From Cherax quadricarinatus (Eukaryota > Arthropoda > Malacostraca > Decapoda > Parastacidae), in contig NC_091298.1 of the NCBI RefSeq assembly GCF_038502225.1, forward strand, positions 38,477,972 to 38,541,971: 64,000 bases of DNA, given 5' to 3'. Below, one piece after another: positions 20,166 through 31,528 of the stretch (position 1 is the first letter of the stretch; every line of letters begins with the position of its first letter). The notes beneath the pieces are model-generated. The model was not told the DNA's origin. It saw nothing but the letters and a program-made list of their open reading frames with translations, and made no database searches. A program made the position numbers and the translations under genes.

Positions 20166-21250
20166 CTAGACACAAGAGAAAAAGAAGAAATAGGAGCAGA
20201 GTAGGAAAGCTTAGCATTGGCCCACGAGAGTTGGATCAAAAAACACAGGGGGACACTAATTGGACGTAACTCACCTAGGCAGAAGAAAGGAAAGGCCAAG
20301 AAAATATAGGAAAGAAGAAGAGGCAAGGAGAGGAACAGATAAAAATCAGGTAAGGTCACGAGTTTTCTGAAGCCTTGAACGCTTGTGAATCTTGGTTTCA
20401 GAAAATTTGAATTTTTCATGAGAAAACTAAAAGGTTGAAAAAAGCGAAGTTGAAAAAGCAACATCTGTATTTTGTGACATAGATCTCTATGAGATACCAG
20501 AGAGTTTAGTTTGGCTTGAAATATTCAAAACTGGTTTTTATTAGCGGAAAGTACGAATTAGTTTTAGACTTTAGGTTCTCTTTGCCATTTTTATTGAAGA
20601 AACTGGGTTATTAGTTTCTATGCGATCACTGGTGAATTCCTCTCCTGATTCATATCAAACCTTCAACGTTCATATTTAATTCCTTTTCCATCATCCAGTT
20701 TCATACACTGAAGAACAAGGGTCTATACGGGAATACCTTTCTTGGCGAGCTCAGCGACCGAATACATCTAGGATGCGATAAACTGGTCGAGGTCATTAAG
20801 TACCATGGGAAAATAAGTGATAATTATATCCGACCCGAAGAATATGAATGTAGCTAAATTTTCATGAACCATTCGCCACCTTGAAGGTCTCCTTTGCAGT
20901 GAATTTTAATGTTGGTTCCCAGTTTTTTCCCGCACACGGCATAAATCTATTGTTTTCGCCCTTTATATTCCTTGGGGATTCTATAGAACGTACGTTTTGA
21001 CTTAGCTTCAAACTAACTACTACGTCCATCAGCACATCAATAGCTAACCGTCGTGAAAGCTGAGACAAATTAGAAAAATCTCAAATATATTCAGGTATGT
21101 GTTTGTAGAGGTTTTCAGTGATACTAGACGTTCAAAATGGCCGATAAGATTCGAGCCAATAACTCATACTGTAAACTTCAGGAGCAGGAAGGTTGCCGTG
21201 ATGCTGGTAATAGACTCTTGTCACAAGAAACTTGTGTGTGATAAATGGTT
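20166..21250. other. Non-coding stretch; no gene seen
   Basis: No protein similarity recognised. Two more degenerate copies of the dispersed motif occur near 20634 and 20987. Confidence 0.55.
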
Positions 21251-21255
21251 TGAAA

Positions 21256-21576
21256 ACCGACAAGTTGAAGATTGAGACACTTATGCAACATATAGGAATC
21301 TTTATTAAGGAGACGTTTCGCAACACAGTGGCTTCATCAGTCCAATACAAAGGAGAGAAGGGTAAGGGGAGGAGGAGTTTAAGGTAATCAGTCCCTCAGT
21401 CTGGAATCCATGTTTCAATCCATCACATGGAATCCATGCTGAGGGACTGATTACCTCAAACTCCTCCTCTCCTTACCCCTCTCTGCTTTGAATTGGACTG
21501 AAGAAGCCACTGTGTGAGGAAACGTTACTTTAATAAAGATTCTCATATGTTGCATATGTGTCTCAATCTTCACAAG
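21256..21576. repeat. Foldback element 1, imperfect inverted dimer
   Basis: Arms at about 21265-21414 and 21433-21576 are reverse complements with scattered mismatches, around a ~20-base loop. Each arm, read outward, has the order CTGATGAAGCCACTGTG, GCGAAACGT, AATAAAGATTC, ATGTTGCATA, GTGTCTCAATCTTC. The left arm ends ACTTGTCGGT on the minus strand. The same outward module is found at 38.2 kb, and a cousin at 42.6 kb. Confidence 0.9.
21309..21343 (-). ncRNA. Hammerhead-like motif in foldback 1 (tentative)
   Basis: On the minus strand: GGA, CUGAUGA, one extra A, an imperfect stem-loop (GCCAC/GUUGC around UGU), GAAACGU, then CUCC. GGA can pair with UCC as stem I, the stem-loop would be stem II, and AC/GU a minimal stem III. 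The core boxes match hammerhead ribozymes, but the extra nucleotide after the first box is not canonical. The partner arm (21495-21527) is more decayed (CUGAAGA). Confidence 0.4.
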
Positions 21577-21686
21577 GAATTTGGGCTGACTTATCATTCA
21601 GTGAATCACACATGATTGCCTCTTATTTCCCAGGCCCTGTGACACCTCTACAGAACTAACTTTTTGCAGTGATATCTATCCCCCCA
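21577..21686. other. Short unassigned spacer
   Basis: Follows the foldback and leads into the ATT repeat. Nothing recognised. Confidence 0.5.
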
Positions 21687-22010
<324 letters not shown>

Positions 22011-22053
22011 TATCATCATCATCATTATTATTATTATTACATATTATCAAACA

Positions 22054-22480
<427 letters not shown>

Positions 22481-22481
22481 A

Positions 22482-24870
22482 CCTGGAATTTACCTGGAGA
22501 GAGTTCCGGGGGTCAACGCCCCCGCGGCCCGGTCTGTGACCAGGCCTCATGGTGGATCAGGGCCTGATCAACTAGGCTGTTACTGCTGGCTGCACGCAAT
22601 CCAACGTACGAACCACAGCCCGGCTGGTCAGGTACCGACTTTAGGTGCTTGTCCAGCACCTGCTTGAAGACAGCCAGGGGTCTATTGGTAATCCCCCTTA
22701 TGTAGGCTGGGAGGCAGATGAATAATCTTGGACCCCTGACACTTATTATGTTGTCTCTTAACGTGCTAGTGACACCCCTGCTTTTCATTGGGGGGATGTT
22801 GCATCGTCTGCCGAGTCTTTTGCTTTCGTAGAGAGTGATTTTCGTGTGTAAGTTTGATACTAGTCCCTCTAGGATTTTCCAGGAACTTCAAGCGCTCCCA
22901 GTAATTGAGGTGTTTTATCTCCGTTATGCGCGCCGTGAAGGTTCTCTGTACATTTTCTTGGTCAGCAATTTCACCTGCCTTGAAAGATGCTGTTAGTGTG
23001 CAGTAATATTCCGTCCTAGATAGAACAAGCGACCTGAAGAGTGTCATCATGGGCTTGGCTACCCTAGCTTTGAAGGTTCTCATTATCCATCCTGTCATTT
23101 TTCTAGCAGATGCAATTGATACAATGTTATGGTCCTTGAAGGTGAGATCCTCCGACATGATCACTCCCAGGTCTTTGACGTTAGTTTATCGCCCTATTGC
23201 GTGGTTGGAATTTGCTTTATACTATGATGAAGTTTTAATTTCCTCACGTTTACCGTATCGGAGTAACTGAAATTTCTCGTCGTTGAACTTCATATTGTTT
23301 TCTGCAACCCATTTGGTTGATGTCCTCCAGGAGCCTTGCAGTGTCTGCAGTGGAAGACACTGTCATGCAGATTCGGGTGTTATTTGCAAAGGAAGACACG
23401 GTGCTGTGGCTTACATCCCTGTCTACGTCAGATACGAGGATGAGGAACAAGATGGGAGCGAGTACTGTGCATTGTGGAACAGAGCGTTTCACCGTAGCCG
23501 CCTCAAACTTTACTCTGTTGACTACTACTCTTTGTGTTCTATTTGTCAGGAAATTATAGATCCATCTACCAACTTTTCCTTTTATTCCTTTAGCACGCAT
23601 TTTGTGCGCTATTACACCATGGTCACACTTGTCGCAGGCTTTTGCAAAGTCTGTGTATATTACATCTGCATTCTTTTTGTCTTCTAGTGCATCTAGGACC
23701 TTGTCGTAGTGATCCAGTAGTTGGGACGGACAGGAGCGACCTGCTCTAAACCCATGCTGCCCTGGGATGGGTAATAGGTGGGTATCCAGATGGGTGGCGA
23801 TCTTGCTTCTTAGGACCCTTTCAAAGATTTTTATGATATGGGATGTTAGCGCTATCGGTCTGTAGTTCTTTGCTATTGCTTTACTACCCCCTTTGCGGAG
23901 CGGGGCTATGTCTGTTGTTTTTAGTAACTGTGGGACGACCCCAGTGTCCATGCTCCCTCTATATTGGATGTTAAAAGCACATGATAGGGGCTTCTTGCAG
24001 TTCTTGATGAACACGGAGTTCCATGAGTCTGGTCCTGGGGCAGAGTGCATGGGCATGTCATTTATCGCCTGTCCGAAGTCATTTGGCGTTAGGATAACGT
24101 CAGATAGGCTTGTGTTTACCAAATTCTGTGGCTCTCTCATAAAAAAATTTATTTAGATCTTCGACTCTCAGTCTGGTTAGAACCTTGCTAAAACTGAGTC
24201 ATACTGGGACTTTATGGTGAAGATGTGGTCCAGTGTATTCTCTAATTTAGCAGGCTTTATTATTTGCTGGTTTAAGGTGAATTTTGTGCAGAGATTTAAA
24301 AGCTCGTGTGTGTGTGAGTTCTCATCTGAGCTGCCTCCTGGTGTTATCACTGCAACAACATTATTTGCTATATTCCTTCATTTTAGATGCCTTAAATTGA
24401 AATCTCCCAAGAGCAAGATGTTGGGGCAGGACCTGGAAGATTTTCCAGACTGTGGTCAATTTTCAACTGCTGTTCCTGGAATTGTTGGGACGTTGCATCC
24501 GGAAGCTTGTAAACAACCACAGTGACTAGATTTTGATTCTCGATCTTTACTCTAAAACTTCAACTACATCATTTGAGGCATTTAGTAGTTCTGTGCAAGT
24601 AAGTGACTCTGCGATATACAGGCCACCCCCCCATCCCCTCCCACCTTTTGCCTGTTCTCTCTGTTGCATCGGTATAGGTTGTAACCTGGGATCCATATTT
24701 CTTTGACCAAGTGATCCTTTATGTGGGTCTCTGTGAAACCCATGAACATTGCATTTGCCTCTGCAAGCAGTCCACGGATGAAAGGTATTTTGTTGTTCGT
24801 TGCTGGCAAAGAAGAATGTCATCGGATTGGTGGTATTGGTGGTACTGGGAGGGGAATTTTTTTTCCGGCA
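22482..24870 (-). pseudogene. LINE-B2 ORF2 (endonuclease-RT), broken, catalytic FADD mutated to FANN
   Basis: Minus-strand CR1-like ORF2 related to LINE-B1. From 24809 downward it shows endonuclease sequence (TNNKIPFIRGLLAEANAMF, FTETHIKDH). A deletion near 24200 joins the endonuclease C-terminus to the pre-RT linker. RT is open over 23250-24140: SAPGPDSWNSVFIKNCKKP, NYRPIALTSHIIKIFERVL, QHGFRAGRSC, YTDFAKACDKCDH (Phe to Cys) and SVPQCTVLAP (Gly to Cys). The catalytic motif reads SSFANNTRICM, where B1 has SSFADDTRICM, so both Asp are lost. Further frames at 22766-23164 and 22513-22788 give the C-terminal domain. A ~50-base deletion lies near 22880. Confidence 0.88.
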
Positions 24871-25340
24871 CTAATATCTGTATCTGTTGGTTTGGAGTGG
24901 AGGCCATCGATTGTGATTCCACTCCAGAAATGAGTAGATTTGGTGTATGATTTCTGCCATTTCCTGCCAGGTTTTTTTTTACCTTCCTTCCTGGCACTAA
25001 AAACCTCTCTTGAGTGGCTGTGGCTCCCAGGTTTTCCCATGGTCTGGATGGTTTGTAAATTTTAGTCCCCTTTAGATTGTGTGCCTGGCAATATAAGTTA
25101 TAGCACTCCCTTTCCTTGTCTGAAGAGGGACACATTTCAGAGTGAAAAAGCTTACAGGAAAGGAGGTTGCATTTTCCTGTTGTCATATGGGCACGGCATT
25201 TTCAAGGGTGGTCAAAGTTACACGTCCTATCTGTCTTTCCAGATATTCCATGCCCTCAGATACCAAGTGCATAATATGTGCACAGGCTTGGTTTCTGTTT
25301 GCCTTGGATTTTTGTGACTGTATTCCCTGTTGGTGCATGT
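24871..25340 (-). pseudogene. LINE-B2 ORF1 remnant with CCCH-type zinc fingers
   Basis: Read on the minus strand from about 25300 with one stop and small shifts, the region contains CTYYALGI, GHGISGKTD, TCNFDHP, KCRAHMTTGKCNLLSC, KLFHSEMCPSS and ECYNLYCQAHNLKGTKIYK. The spacing of Cys and His resembles repeated CCCH zinc fingers, an ORF1 type known in some CR1-like and related LINEs. It continues into a low-complexity linker (24870-25040). It lies immediately upstream of LINE-B2 ORF2 in the same orientation, so I read it as the RNA-binding ORF1. B1 and B3 lack it through 5' truncation. Confidence 0.6.
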
Positions 25341-25600
25341 TTTCCTATCTCATTTCTATCTTCATTAGTACTAACCAGTTGTTTCTGGCAATTTGTCTTC
25401 ACTATTATTAGTGGAGTCTCCTTGTTTGCTATCTCCTGTGGTATTGCTAGTTTGTAATATTGGTTTTATCGTGTCCTTGACTACACTTGTTTCCCCACTA
25501 CAGCTCCTGTCTCCCTCGAGGCCACTAATATGCATTCCTCCATGCATGCAGTTACTGTCTACGAGGGCAACACAAGGCTAACAGTAACTGTCTACCAGGA
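25341..25600. other. Junction between LINE-B2 and LINE-C1; nothing recognised
   Basis: Separates two elements of opposite orientation. Contains an imperfect direct repeat (GTTACTGTCTACGAGG and GTAACTGTCTACCAGG at about 25552 and 25583). No gene seen. Confidence 0.45.
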
Positions 25601-25645
25601 CAGCACCTCCAGCCTTAGAGGCTGAATAAATGTAAATACTCGTAA

Positions 25646-26779
25646 TTGGTTATGATTGCATCAGAACCACATGTTATCAATCTCATTCGCTGCCTGGCTG
25701 CAGTGGAGTGCGGTTGTGCTTTGCAGCTCTCTGCGTCTGACAGTGTCAGATGCCGGATCAACATAGTGGAGATTGAGCTTCTCCGTGGGGCGATATTGCC
25801 TGCTTCAGCACAAGTATTACTTCCTACCATCATCCGTGAGACGTATGGCATACAGGACGAAGAGTTATATGGAGTTGCGTTAAATGGAGTGCACAGAGTT
25901 TTTGTGAAGTTGCTCTCATCCACAGTGTACGAGTCATTGGTGACTCGTTTTCAGGACGTCAGTCTTAATGTTACACCGGCTGTTCGTGTACAGATGATTG
26001 ACGTTTCACATCATTTTACATTGGTTAAGCTTTGCAACGTCCCATTTGAGGTGGATGAAGCGGACATCAGAAGTGTATTTGAAGCATATGGGACTGTTCA
26101 TATGGCCCAGCACGGCAGGTGGGTGTCAGGTGCTTATGCGGGTCTCCCAGAATAGACTTTACGGCACCCCATACCGTTTTACATGTACCTGGTGGATTTT
26201 AAAACACAGGTCATGGTGTTGTATGCCGGGGAGAGGCATACATGCCGCTTATGTGGAGCTTACGATCACATGGCAGCAGTGTGTGGGAAGCAGCAACGGG
26301 CGCATGGTCCGGCAAAAGACGTAATTGTTCCAGTGAGGGAGGTGGCTGTTGAGGCACAACAGTGCGATGGAGGGCATGGCTGTCTGTGGAGCGAGGTGGT
26401 GGAGGAGACACCTGCTGCATCGGGAGAGGCCGGGGCACTTGAAGAGTTAACGGGCCTCGAGACTTTACCGGCGGCAAGTGACGAGGTGCAGATACAGGCG
26501 GAAGTGCTGGCGCTGGAGGAGGAGCTAGTTATGGTGTTGCTGACCTTGTCACTGCCTGCAGAGGTGGATGTACCTGAGCAGGTGAGTGAGCAGCAGGGGC
26601 ACCTTGGGGAACCTGAGTCTAACAGCATGTCTGAGACATCACCCTGTTCAGTGGAACACCGTACGGTGGAGGTAGAGGTCCATTGTGTGGCCTCCCAGGA
26701 CAATGACGTGGAGGAAGAGATCATCACGAGGAAGTGGGCCACGGCTTCAGATTCAGATGATACCCTGATGCCGGCGTAG
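25646..26779 (+). pseudogene. LINE-C1 ORF1 (Tx1/L1-like, RRM-like plus CCHC knuckle), frameshifted
   Basis: ORF1 of a Tx1/L1-like LINE. The first frame (25646-26155) holds a nucleic-acid-binding fold typical of these ORF1s: INIVEIELLRGAI, ETYGIQDEELYGVALNG, VFVKLLSSTVYESLV, FTLVKLCNVPFEVDEADI. After a shift near 26150 the second frame (26183-26779) continues with VDFKTQVMVLYAGERHTC and one CCHC zinc knuckle (C-R-L-C, four, H, four, C; near 26246). A long acidic tail ends KWATASDSDDTLMPA. The layout is parallel to LINE-C2 ORF1 with roughly half the residues shared. The true start is uncertain, since upstream ATGs are not conserved between copies. Confidence 0.8.
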
Positions 26780-26934
26780 CGGCTGGGGAAGAAGTCTTGG
26801 GTGGGTGGGGATTGTAGTAGTGGCCACGGCAGGCATCACCAAAAGGGGAAGGGGACTGGAAGGTAGTGTGAGGATTACAGGTGGTGCCCCAAGTTCTTGT
26901 GGACCTGGGATGAGTGTCGAGAAGAGGCAGGGAT

Positions 26935-29900
26935 GGAAACTTTAAGCAGCCTCAGGTGTATGACAGTGAATGTTAATGGATTGTGTAATGGCGTGAAGAG
27001 AGAGTGGTTAAGGATGTTTCTGTATAAATGTAAGGTGGATGTCGTGTTTCTACAAGAACACAATTTTAATGATGGTAGAGTGTTGGAGGTGGAAGGGTAT
27101 CAGGTGGTGGCATTGAAATCTGCTCGTTTAAAAGGAGGTGTGGGTGTCTTGATCCGGGAGGTGAGCCCGTTTGTTTTGCAGAGAAGTGAGGGTGGAGGAG
27201 GGGAGAGTGTCTTTTGTCAGTGTGTATGCTCCCGCAGAAAATGATGTGCATGTGAAGACAGATTTTGTGCGTGAGGACCTAGTGTTTTTCTTGCGAGCAT
27301 TGCCATCCATGGCACTAGTAGGTGGAGACTGTAACTGTGTTATCAGGAGAGCAGATGTGGAACCCAAGGGGGTGGGGTATGTGTCGAAGGTCTTAAGTGA
27401 CCTTTTGAGGGATATATATTTAAGGGAAGCTTTTGGGGGGGTCTTCTGAGGTGGAGCAAACGTTTGTATGGCAAGGTTCTGCAGCTATGTTAGACAGATT
27501 ATATCTCTCACAGGGGGTCATTGTTGAGTCTTTTCACGCTATGGAGGTAGCTTATTTGGATCATCGGGTGGTAGTGGTAGAGGTGGGGTAGGAGTGGTAG
27601 AGGTGGGGTAGGAGTCACTGGCGGGAAGGTATAGGAGTTATTGGAAGTTAAACACGAGCATGCTAGGTGACAAGGAGGGGTTGGAGGGGTTTGCAGCACT
27701 GTGGGAATGACTCAGTGTGGAAGAGTGGAGGACGGTGTGGCAAAGGAAAGGATTAGGCAATATTATGTGTGGGAAGGGAGGCGAATAAATCACTTGAAGT
27801 ATAGTCTTACCATCTATTTGGAGGACAGGTTAAGGGGCTGTTATGCGAGGGGGGCGGTGGAGGGTACTTATCCTATGGAAGACACTGACGCCGTGAAGGG
27901 GAGAATACGTGAGTTACAGGATGAGAGGTTTGTTTCAGCGAGGGTGCAGGCAGGGGTGGAAGAGGTGTTATGGGGGGACAGGCCATTGGCATGCGTGTTG
28001 CACAAAAAGGAGCAGCGGCAGCAGACCACTGCTATCCCGTGCTTAGAAGTTCATACGTCGGTGGGAGGTTATCAGGAGGGTCAGGTGTTATGAGCCGTGA
28101 AAGGTATGAGTGCATATGCAGATAAATGGTATGAAGAGTATTGGAAAAGTTGTGGGGTGGTGGGGGAGGTTTTAGAGCAGGTATGTGGGTGTGTGTCGTG
28201 CAAGCTGAATAGGAGTGATAGGGAATCATTGGGCGGGGTCATTATAGAAGAGGAAATATGGAGGGCATTAAGTGAGATGCACAAGGGAAAAGTGCAAGGC
28301 ATCAATGGTCTTTGGTGTGAGTTTTATCTACAGCATTGGGAGCTGTTGAGGGGTTTTTTGGTCTGGTTGATGAATTTGATGAAGGAGAGGGGCGAGTTGG
28401 GGGAGAAGCAGGCAATGGCAGTGGTGGTATTGGTCCTGAATAGAAAGCAACAGAACACCGTTTGGGACTACTGCACCATCTCGTTGCTGTGCACAGTTTA
28501 TAAGTTGTATATTGGAAAATAGGCTTAAGTGTATTATGAGGAGGGTGGTATCTGAGAATAAGTTTGGGTTGCCAGGGAGGTCTATGGTTGTGGGGCATGA
28601 GATACTAAAGGGATTCGTGGAATCAAAAGGGGAGGGCAGGGGGCAGCATTGTTGGCCTTGGATTGGCAGGAGGCATATGATAGGGTGGAAAGGGGAGCTT
28701 TGAACACTATATTCAGTCGACAGGGTTTTGGTGAAGAAATTGTAGGGTGGGTTGATGCGTTGTACTGGGGTGCAAGGGCGAGGGTGCAGATCAATGGATG
28801 CTTGGGGGAAACGGTTATCATGGGGTGGGGTTTTAGGCAGGGGTGTCCAATGTCACAACTATTGTTTGCATGTGTCCAGGACCCCTTTTACCGAATAGTA
28901 GGGGAACACGTGTGCACAGGGGGAGGGGCAGGGGTAGGGAGGGTTTGGCCTGGCTTAGTTAGATATGTTGACGAGACAACTGTCCTGGTGTGGGAGGGGA
29001 TGGGGTTTTGGGCTTTAGAGGATGCTGTGAAATTGTTCAGGGGTGCTATTGGTATGAAAGTGAACTTGGAGAAGTCAATGGTCATGGGATTGAGGGCTTG
29101 GGCGGGGAGGGTTGAGTGGGGATGTAACATCATGCAGCGGCTGGCAGGGTTTTTGAAAATATGTGGTATCATCTATGTGGATGACCTGGGTGCTGCAAGA
29201 GAAGAAAACTCGAATAGGTTGGTGGACTGGATCCAGGGTCGCCTGGGGGCATTGCGACTGTACCACCTGACCATTGTGCAAAGAGCTATCATGATTAATA
29301 TCTTATTGTATAGTAAGGCGTGGCATGTGTCGGCCATGTTCCCATTAACAGGGATGGCGATTCCGAGAATTCTTAGAAGGGTGTTCAAATTCTTGTGGGG
29401 TTCGGGTTGTGATTGGCTTTGGAGGGAGGTCAGGGAGGGATGGGGTTGGTGGACCTGAACAGAGAGTTAAATGTGTGTTTATCAAGATTTAGGTGTTGCG
29501 TGAGGGATTGTGTGGGGGACGGCTGGATAGGGAACATGACTGGCTGAGACAATTGTATGGTGAAGTGGAGTTGAGGGAGTGTGAGACAGTATTGTGTTCT
29601 TTGGTGTTAGCTCGGGAACCGGGGGAAAATCAGGATAGGTGTTTTGTGTAGGTTGCTCATGGGCAGGGTTGTTGCTCCAGTGGAGGGGATTTTCCCCATG
29701 TATGCGTGGGGAAATATATGGTGCCGCTTTAGTAAGTCGACGTTAAAATCCAGGACACGTGAGGTAATGTATCGTTTTCTGCACGGTATTTTGCCGTGGG
29801 GAGGGGTACTCCAGAATAGAAGGATTGTAGAGGGTGGGGTGTGTGGCATCTGTGGAGGGGAGGAGACAGGGTATCACATAGTATATTTTTGTGAGGGGTT

Positions 29901-30165
29901 GGGGGTGTAAGGGGTTGGTTGAGTAGGGTGGTTAGTAGGGTAGGGGAAAAATTGGTGTCGGTACTGCGAGTGCTTAGTCTTGATGTGGGAGGGTTGGATG
30001 CGGGTGTCACTAGGGCTTGGGCGTACATCATGGTTGATTATATATATATATATTTCGTGGGGAATGAGGGGGTGGGGGGCTTGGGAGGTGAGGCGGTGGG
30101 TTTTAGTGGCTACATTCTATTGCACATTGTGTCGTAATAGGGAGTGGGATATAGAGCACTAACGT
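26935..30165 (+). pseudogene. LINE-C1 ORF2 (endonuclease-RT-zinc tail), broken; YVDD mutated to YVDE
   Basis: Decayed ORF2. The endonuclease starts RCMTVNVNGLCNGVKREW, with VVFLQEHNF (catalytic Glu) and LVGGDCNCVIRR, shifting frame near 27190. A 22-base tandem duplication (GGTAGAGGTGGGGTAGGAGT) near 27580 disrupts the end of the domain. RT is in 28097-28522 and 28649-29458: LALDWQEAYDRVERGAL by homology, WGFRQGCPMSQLLFACVQDPFYR and RYVDETTVLV. The second catalytic Asp has become Glu. The C-terminal zinc motif CGICGGEETGYHIVYFC is at about 29848. Stops and shifts are frequent. Tx1/L1-like assignment follows from the long VNG/LY region, KVNLEKS and the C-terminal Cys-His motif. Confidence 0.85.
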
Positions 30166-31143
30166 TAGGGATTTTATTGGATCTGTAAAATGGGAGGGAG
30201 GGTGCAGGGGTGTGTGTCGGTTGCAGCATATGTGGGAGGGGATGTCAGGGATTGCAACCGGGTCACCTCCTGGGGTGTGTGTGTGAGGTAGTGTGTGTGT
30301 GGGCGTGTGGGAGTTGTAAACGTGAGTACAAGGTAGTCTCGGACGAGTGTGGCCGGAGAGTTTGAACAGTGTTCAGAGAGCTGCTGTTATATAACTCTTG
30401 TATTTAATGTGTATGTCATTACTGCTTGAAGAGGTAATGTCATTATATATCTGCATGTCTTATCCTGTTTGTTAAATGTAATTGCTTTATATTTGTTCTG
30501 GGTGCTTTGCAGTGCATTATGTGTGTACTGTATTTATTGATTCATATGTACATACCCTGTGGTTGGTGTTAGTGCGTTTCACTAAACTGAAACCTAACCT
30601 GGGATGAGGTTAAATGGCCTTTGTTGGCAAGTAAATGATATATGTGCTTAAGTTAACAGCCATTATTGTAATAGTATATGTCTATTAGGTTGTGAATAGC
30701 CGGGGGAGGAGAGGATTCCCACCTGGTGGGGGGGAGGGGAAATTTTATAGGATTAGTAGATGTAAATACAGGATGTACTTTATGTCTGTGCTATGTATTT
30801 CACGCTATGTCATGAATTTCTTGTGGTCAGACGTACACCATCACTGTGGAATGGTGGAGGTTGTGTGAGGGGTCTATGATCGCGTACACTATTTCGGGAT
30901 GTACAGGTTACCCGATTTGTTAATGAATCTGTGAAATTATGTCGGGTGGCTCCAGCAGGTTTGGTGACACACCTGTAAAAATTGGAACAGTCCATGGGAT
31001 AAGGGAAAAGGGGAAGTATGTACTCACACGTAGTTGTGAGTGTGGTGTATTCTGCTTGACAATGGCATGGTAATGTAGCTATTATAGGTTATTTAATGTG
31101 TTTTTACTTACTTATTTCATGTAATGTCATGTTCTAAAAAAAA
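30166..31143 (+). other. LINE-C1 3' UTR
   Basis: Non-coding G/T-rich sequence between the last ORF2 codons and an A8 run. The minus frame at 30810-30995 is not recognised. Confidence 0.5.
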
Positions 31144-31440
31144 GGCTGTGCAGACCTAATGCGTAAACATTTGTTGCCTTTAAAAATTTTGCTCTATGAC
31201 TGGACTGACCTCATTTTCTCATGAAGTTGGTTGGAAAACAGCAATTATCAAGAACTACATCACCGTCGTACTAGATGAATGTGAATCTTGAGATAATTGT
31301 TTATTTGCTGTTTTATGGCCACGCAAGATGACAATAAAATCCTGCAAAGTTTAATATATATACTGGAAACGTTTTTCTGTGTTTATCTTGATGGAAAAGC
31401 TTCTATTTCTAATATTCATCTGAGCAGAAGGAGAAATAGC
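31144..31440. other. Spacer between LINE-C1 and LINE-C2; nothing recognised
   Basis: About 300 AT-rich bases without domain or repeat signal that I can see. May include the LINE-C2 5' UTR. Confidence 0.5.
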
Positions 31441-31528
31441 GTCATTTATCTCTCAACCCTTGAGTGGAGAGGACGTGTGCTGCTGCTGCCCCCTGGAGTT
31501 GTCTGGTGGCAGTATTATTTTCACAAAC

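Larger units (their letters stand above)
25600..31143 (+). mobile_element. LINE-C1, Tx1/L1-like element with A-rich 3' end
   Basis: Spans ORF1, ORF2 and about 980 bases of T/G-rich 3' sequence ending TTCTAAAAAAAAGG at 31134-31143. No recoverable target-site duplication. The 5' limit is approximate. Confidence 0.65.

Noticed and set aside
26266..26742. 158-codon Ser/Thr-rich antisense frame
   Set aside because: Antisense to the acidic tail of LINE-C1 ORF1.
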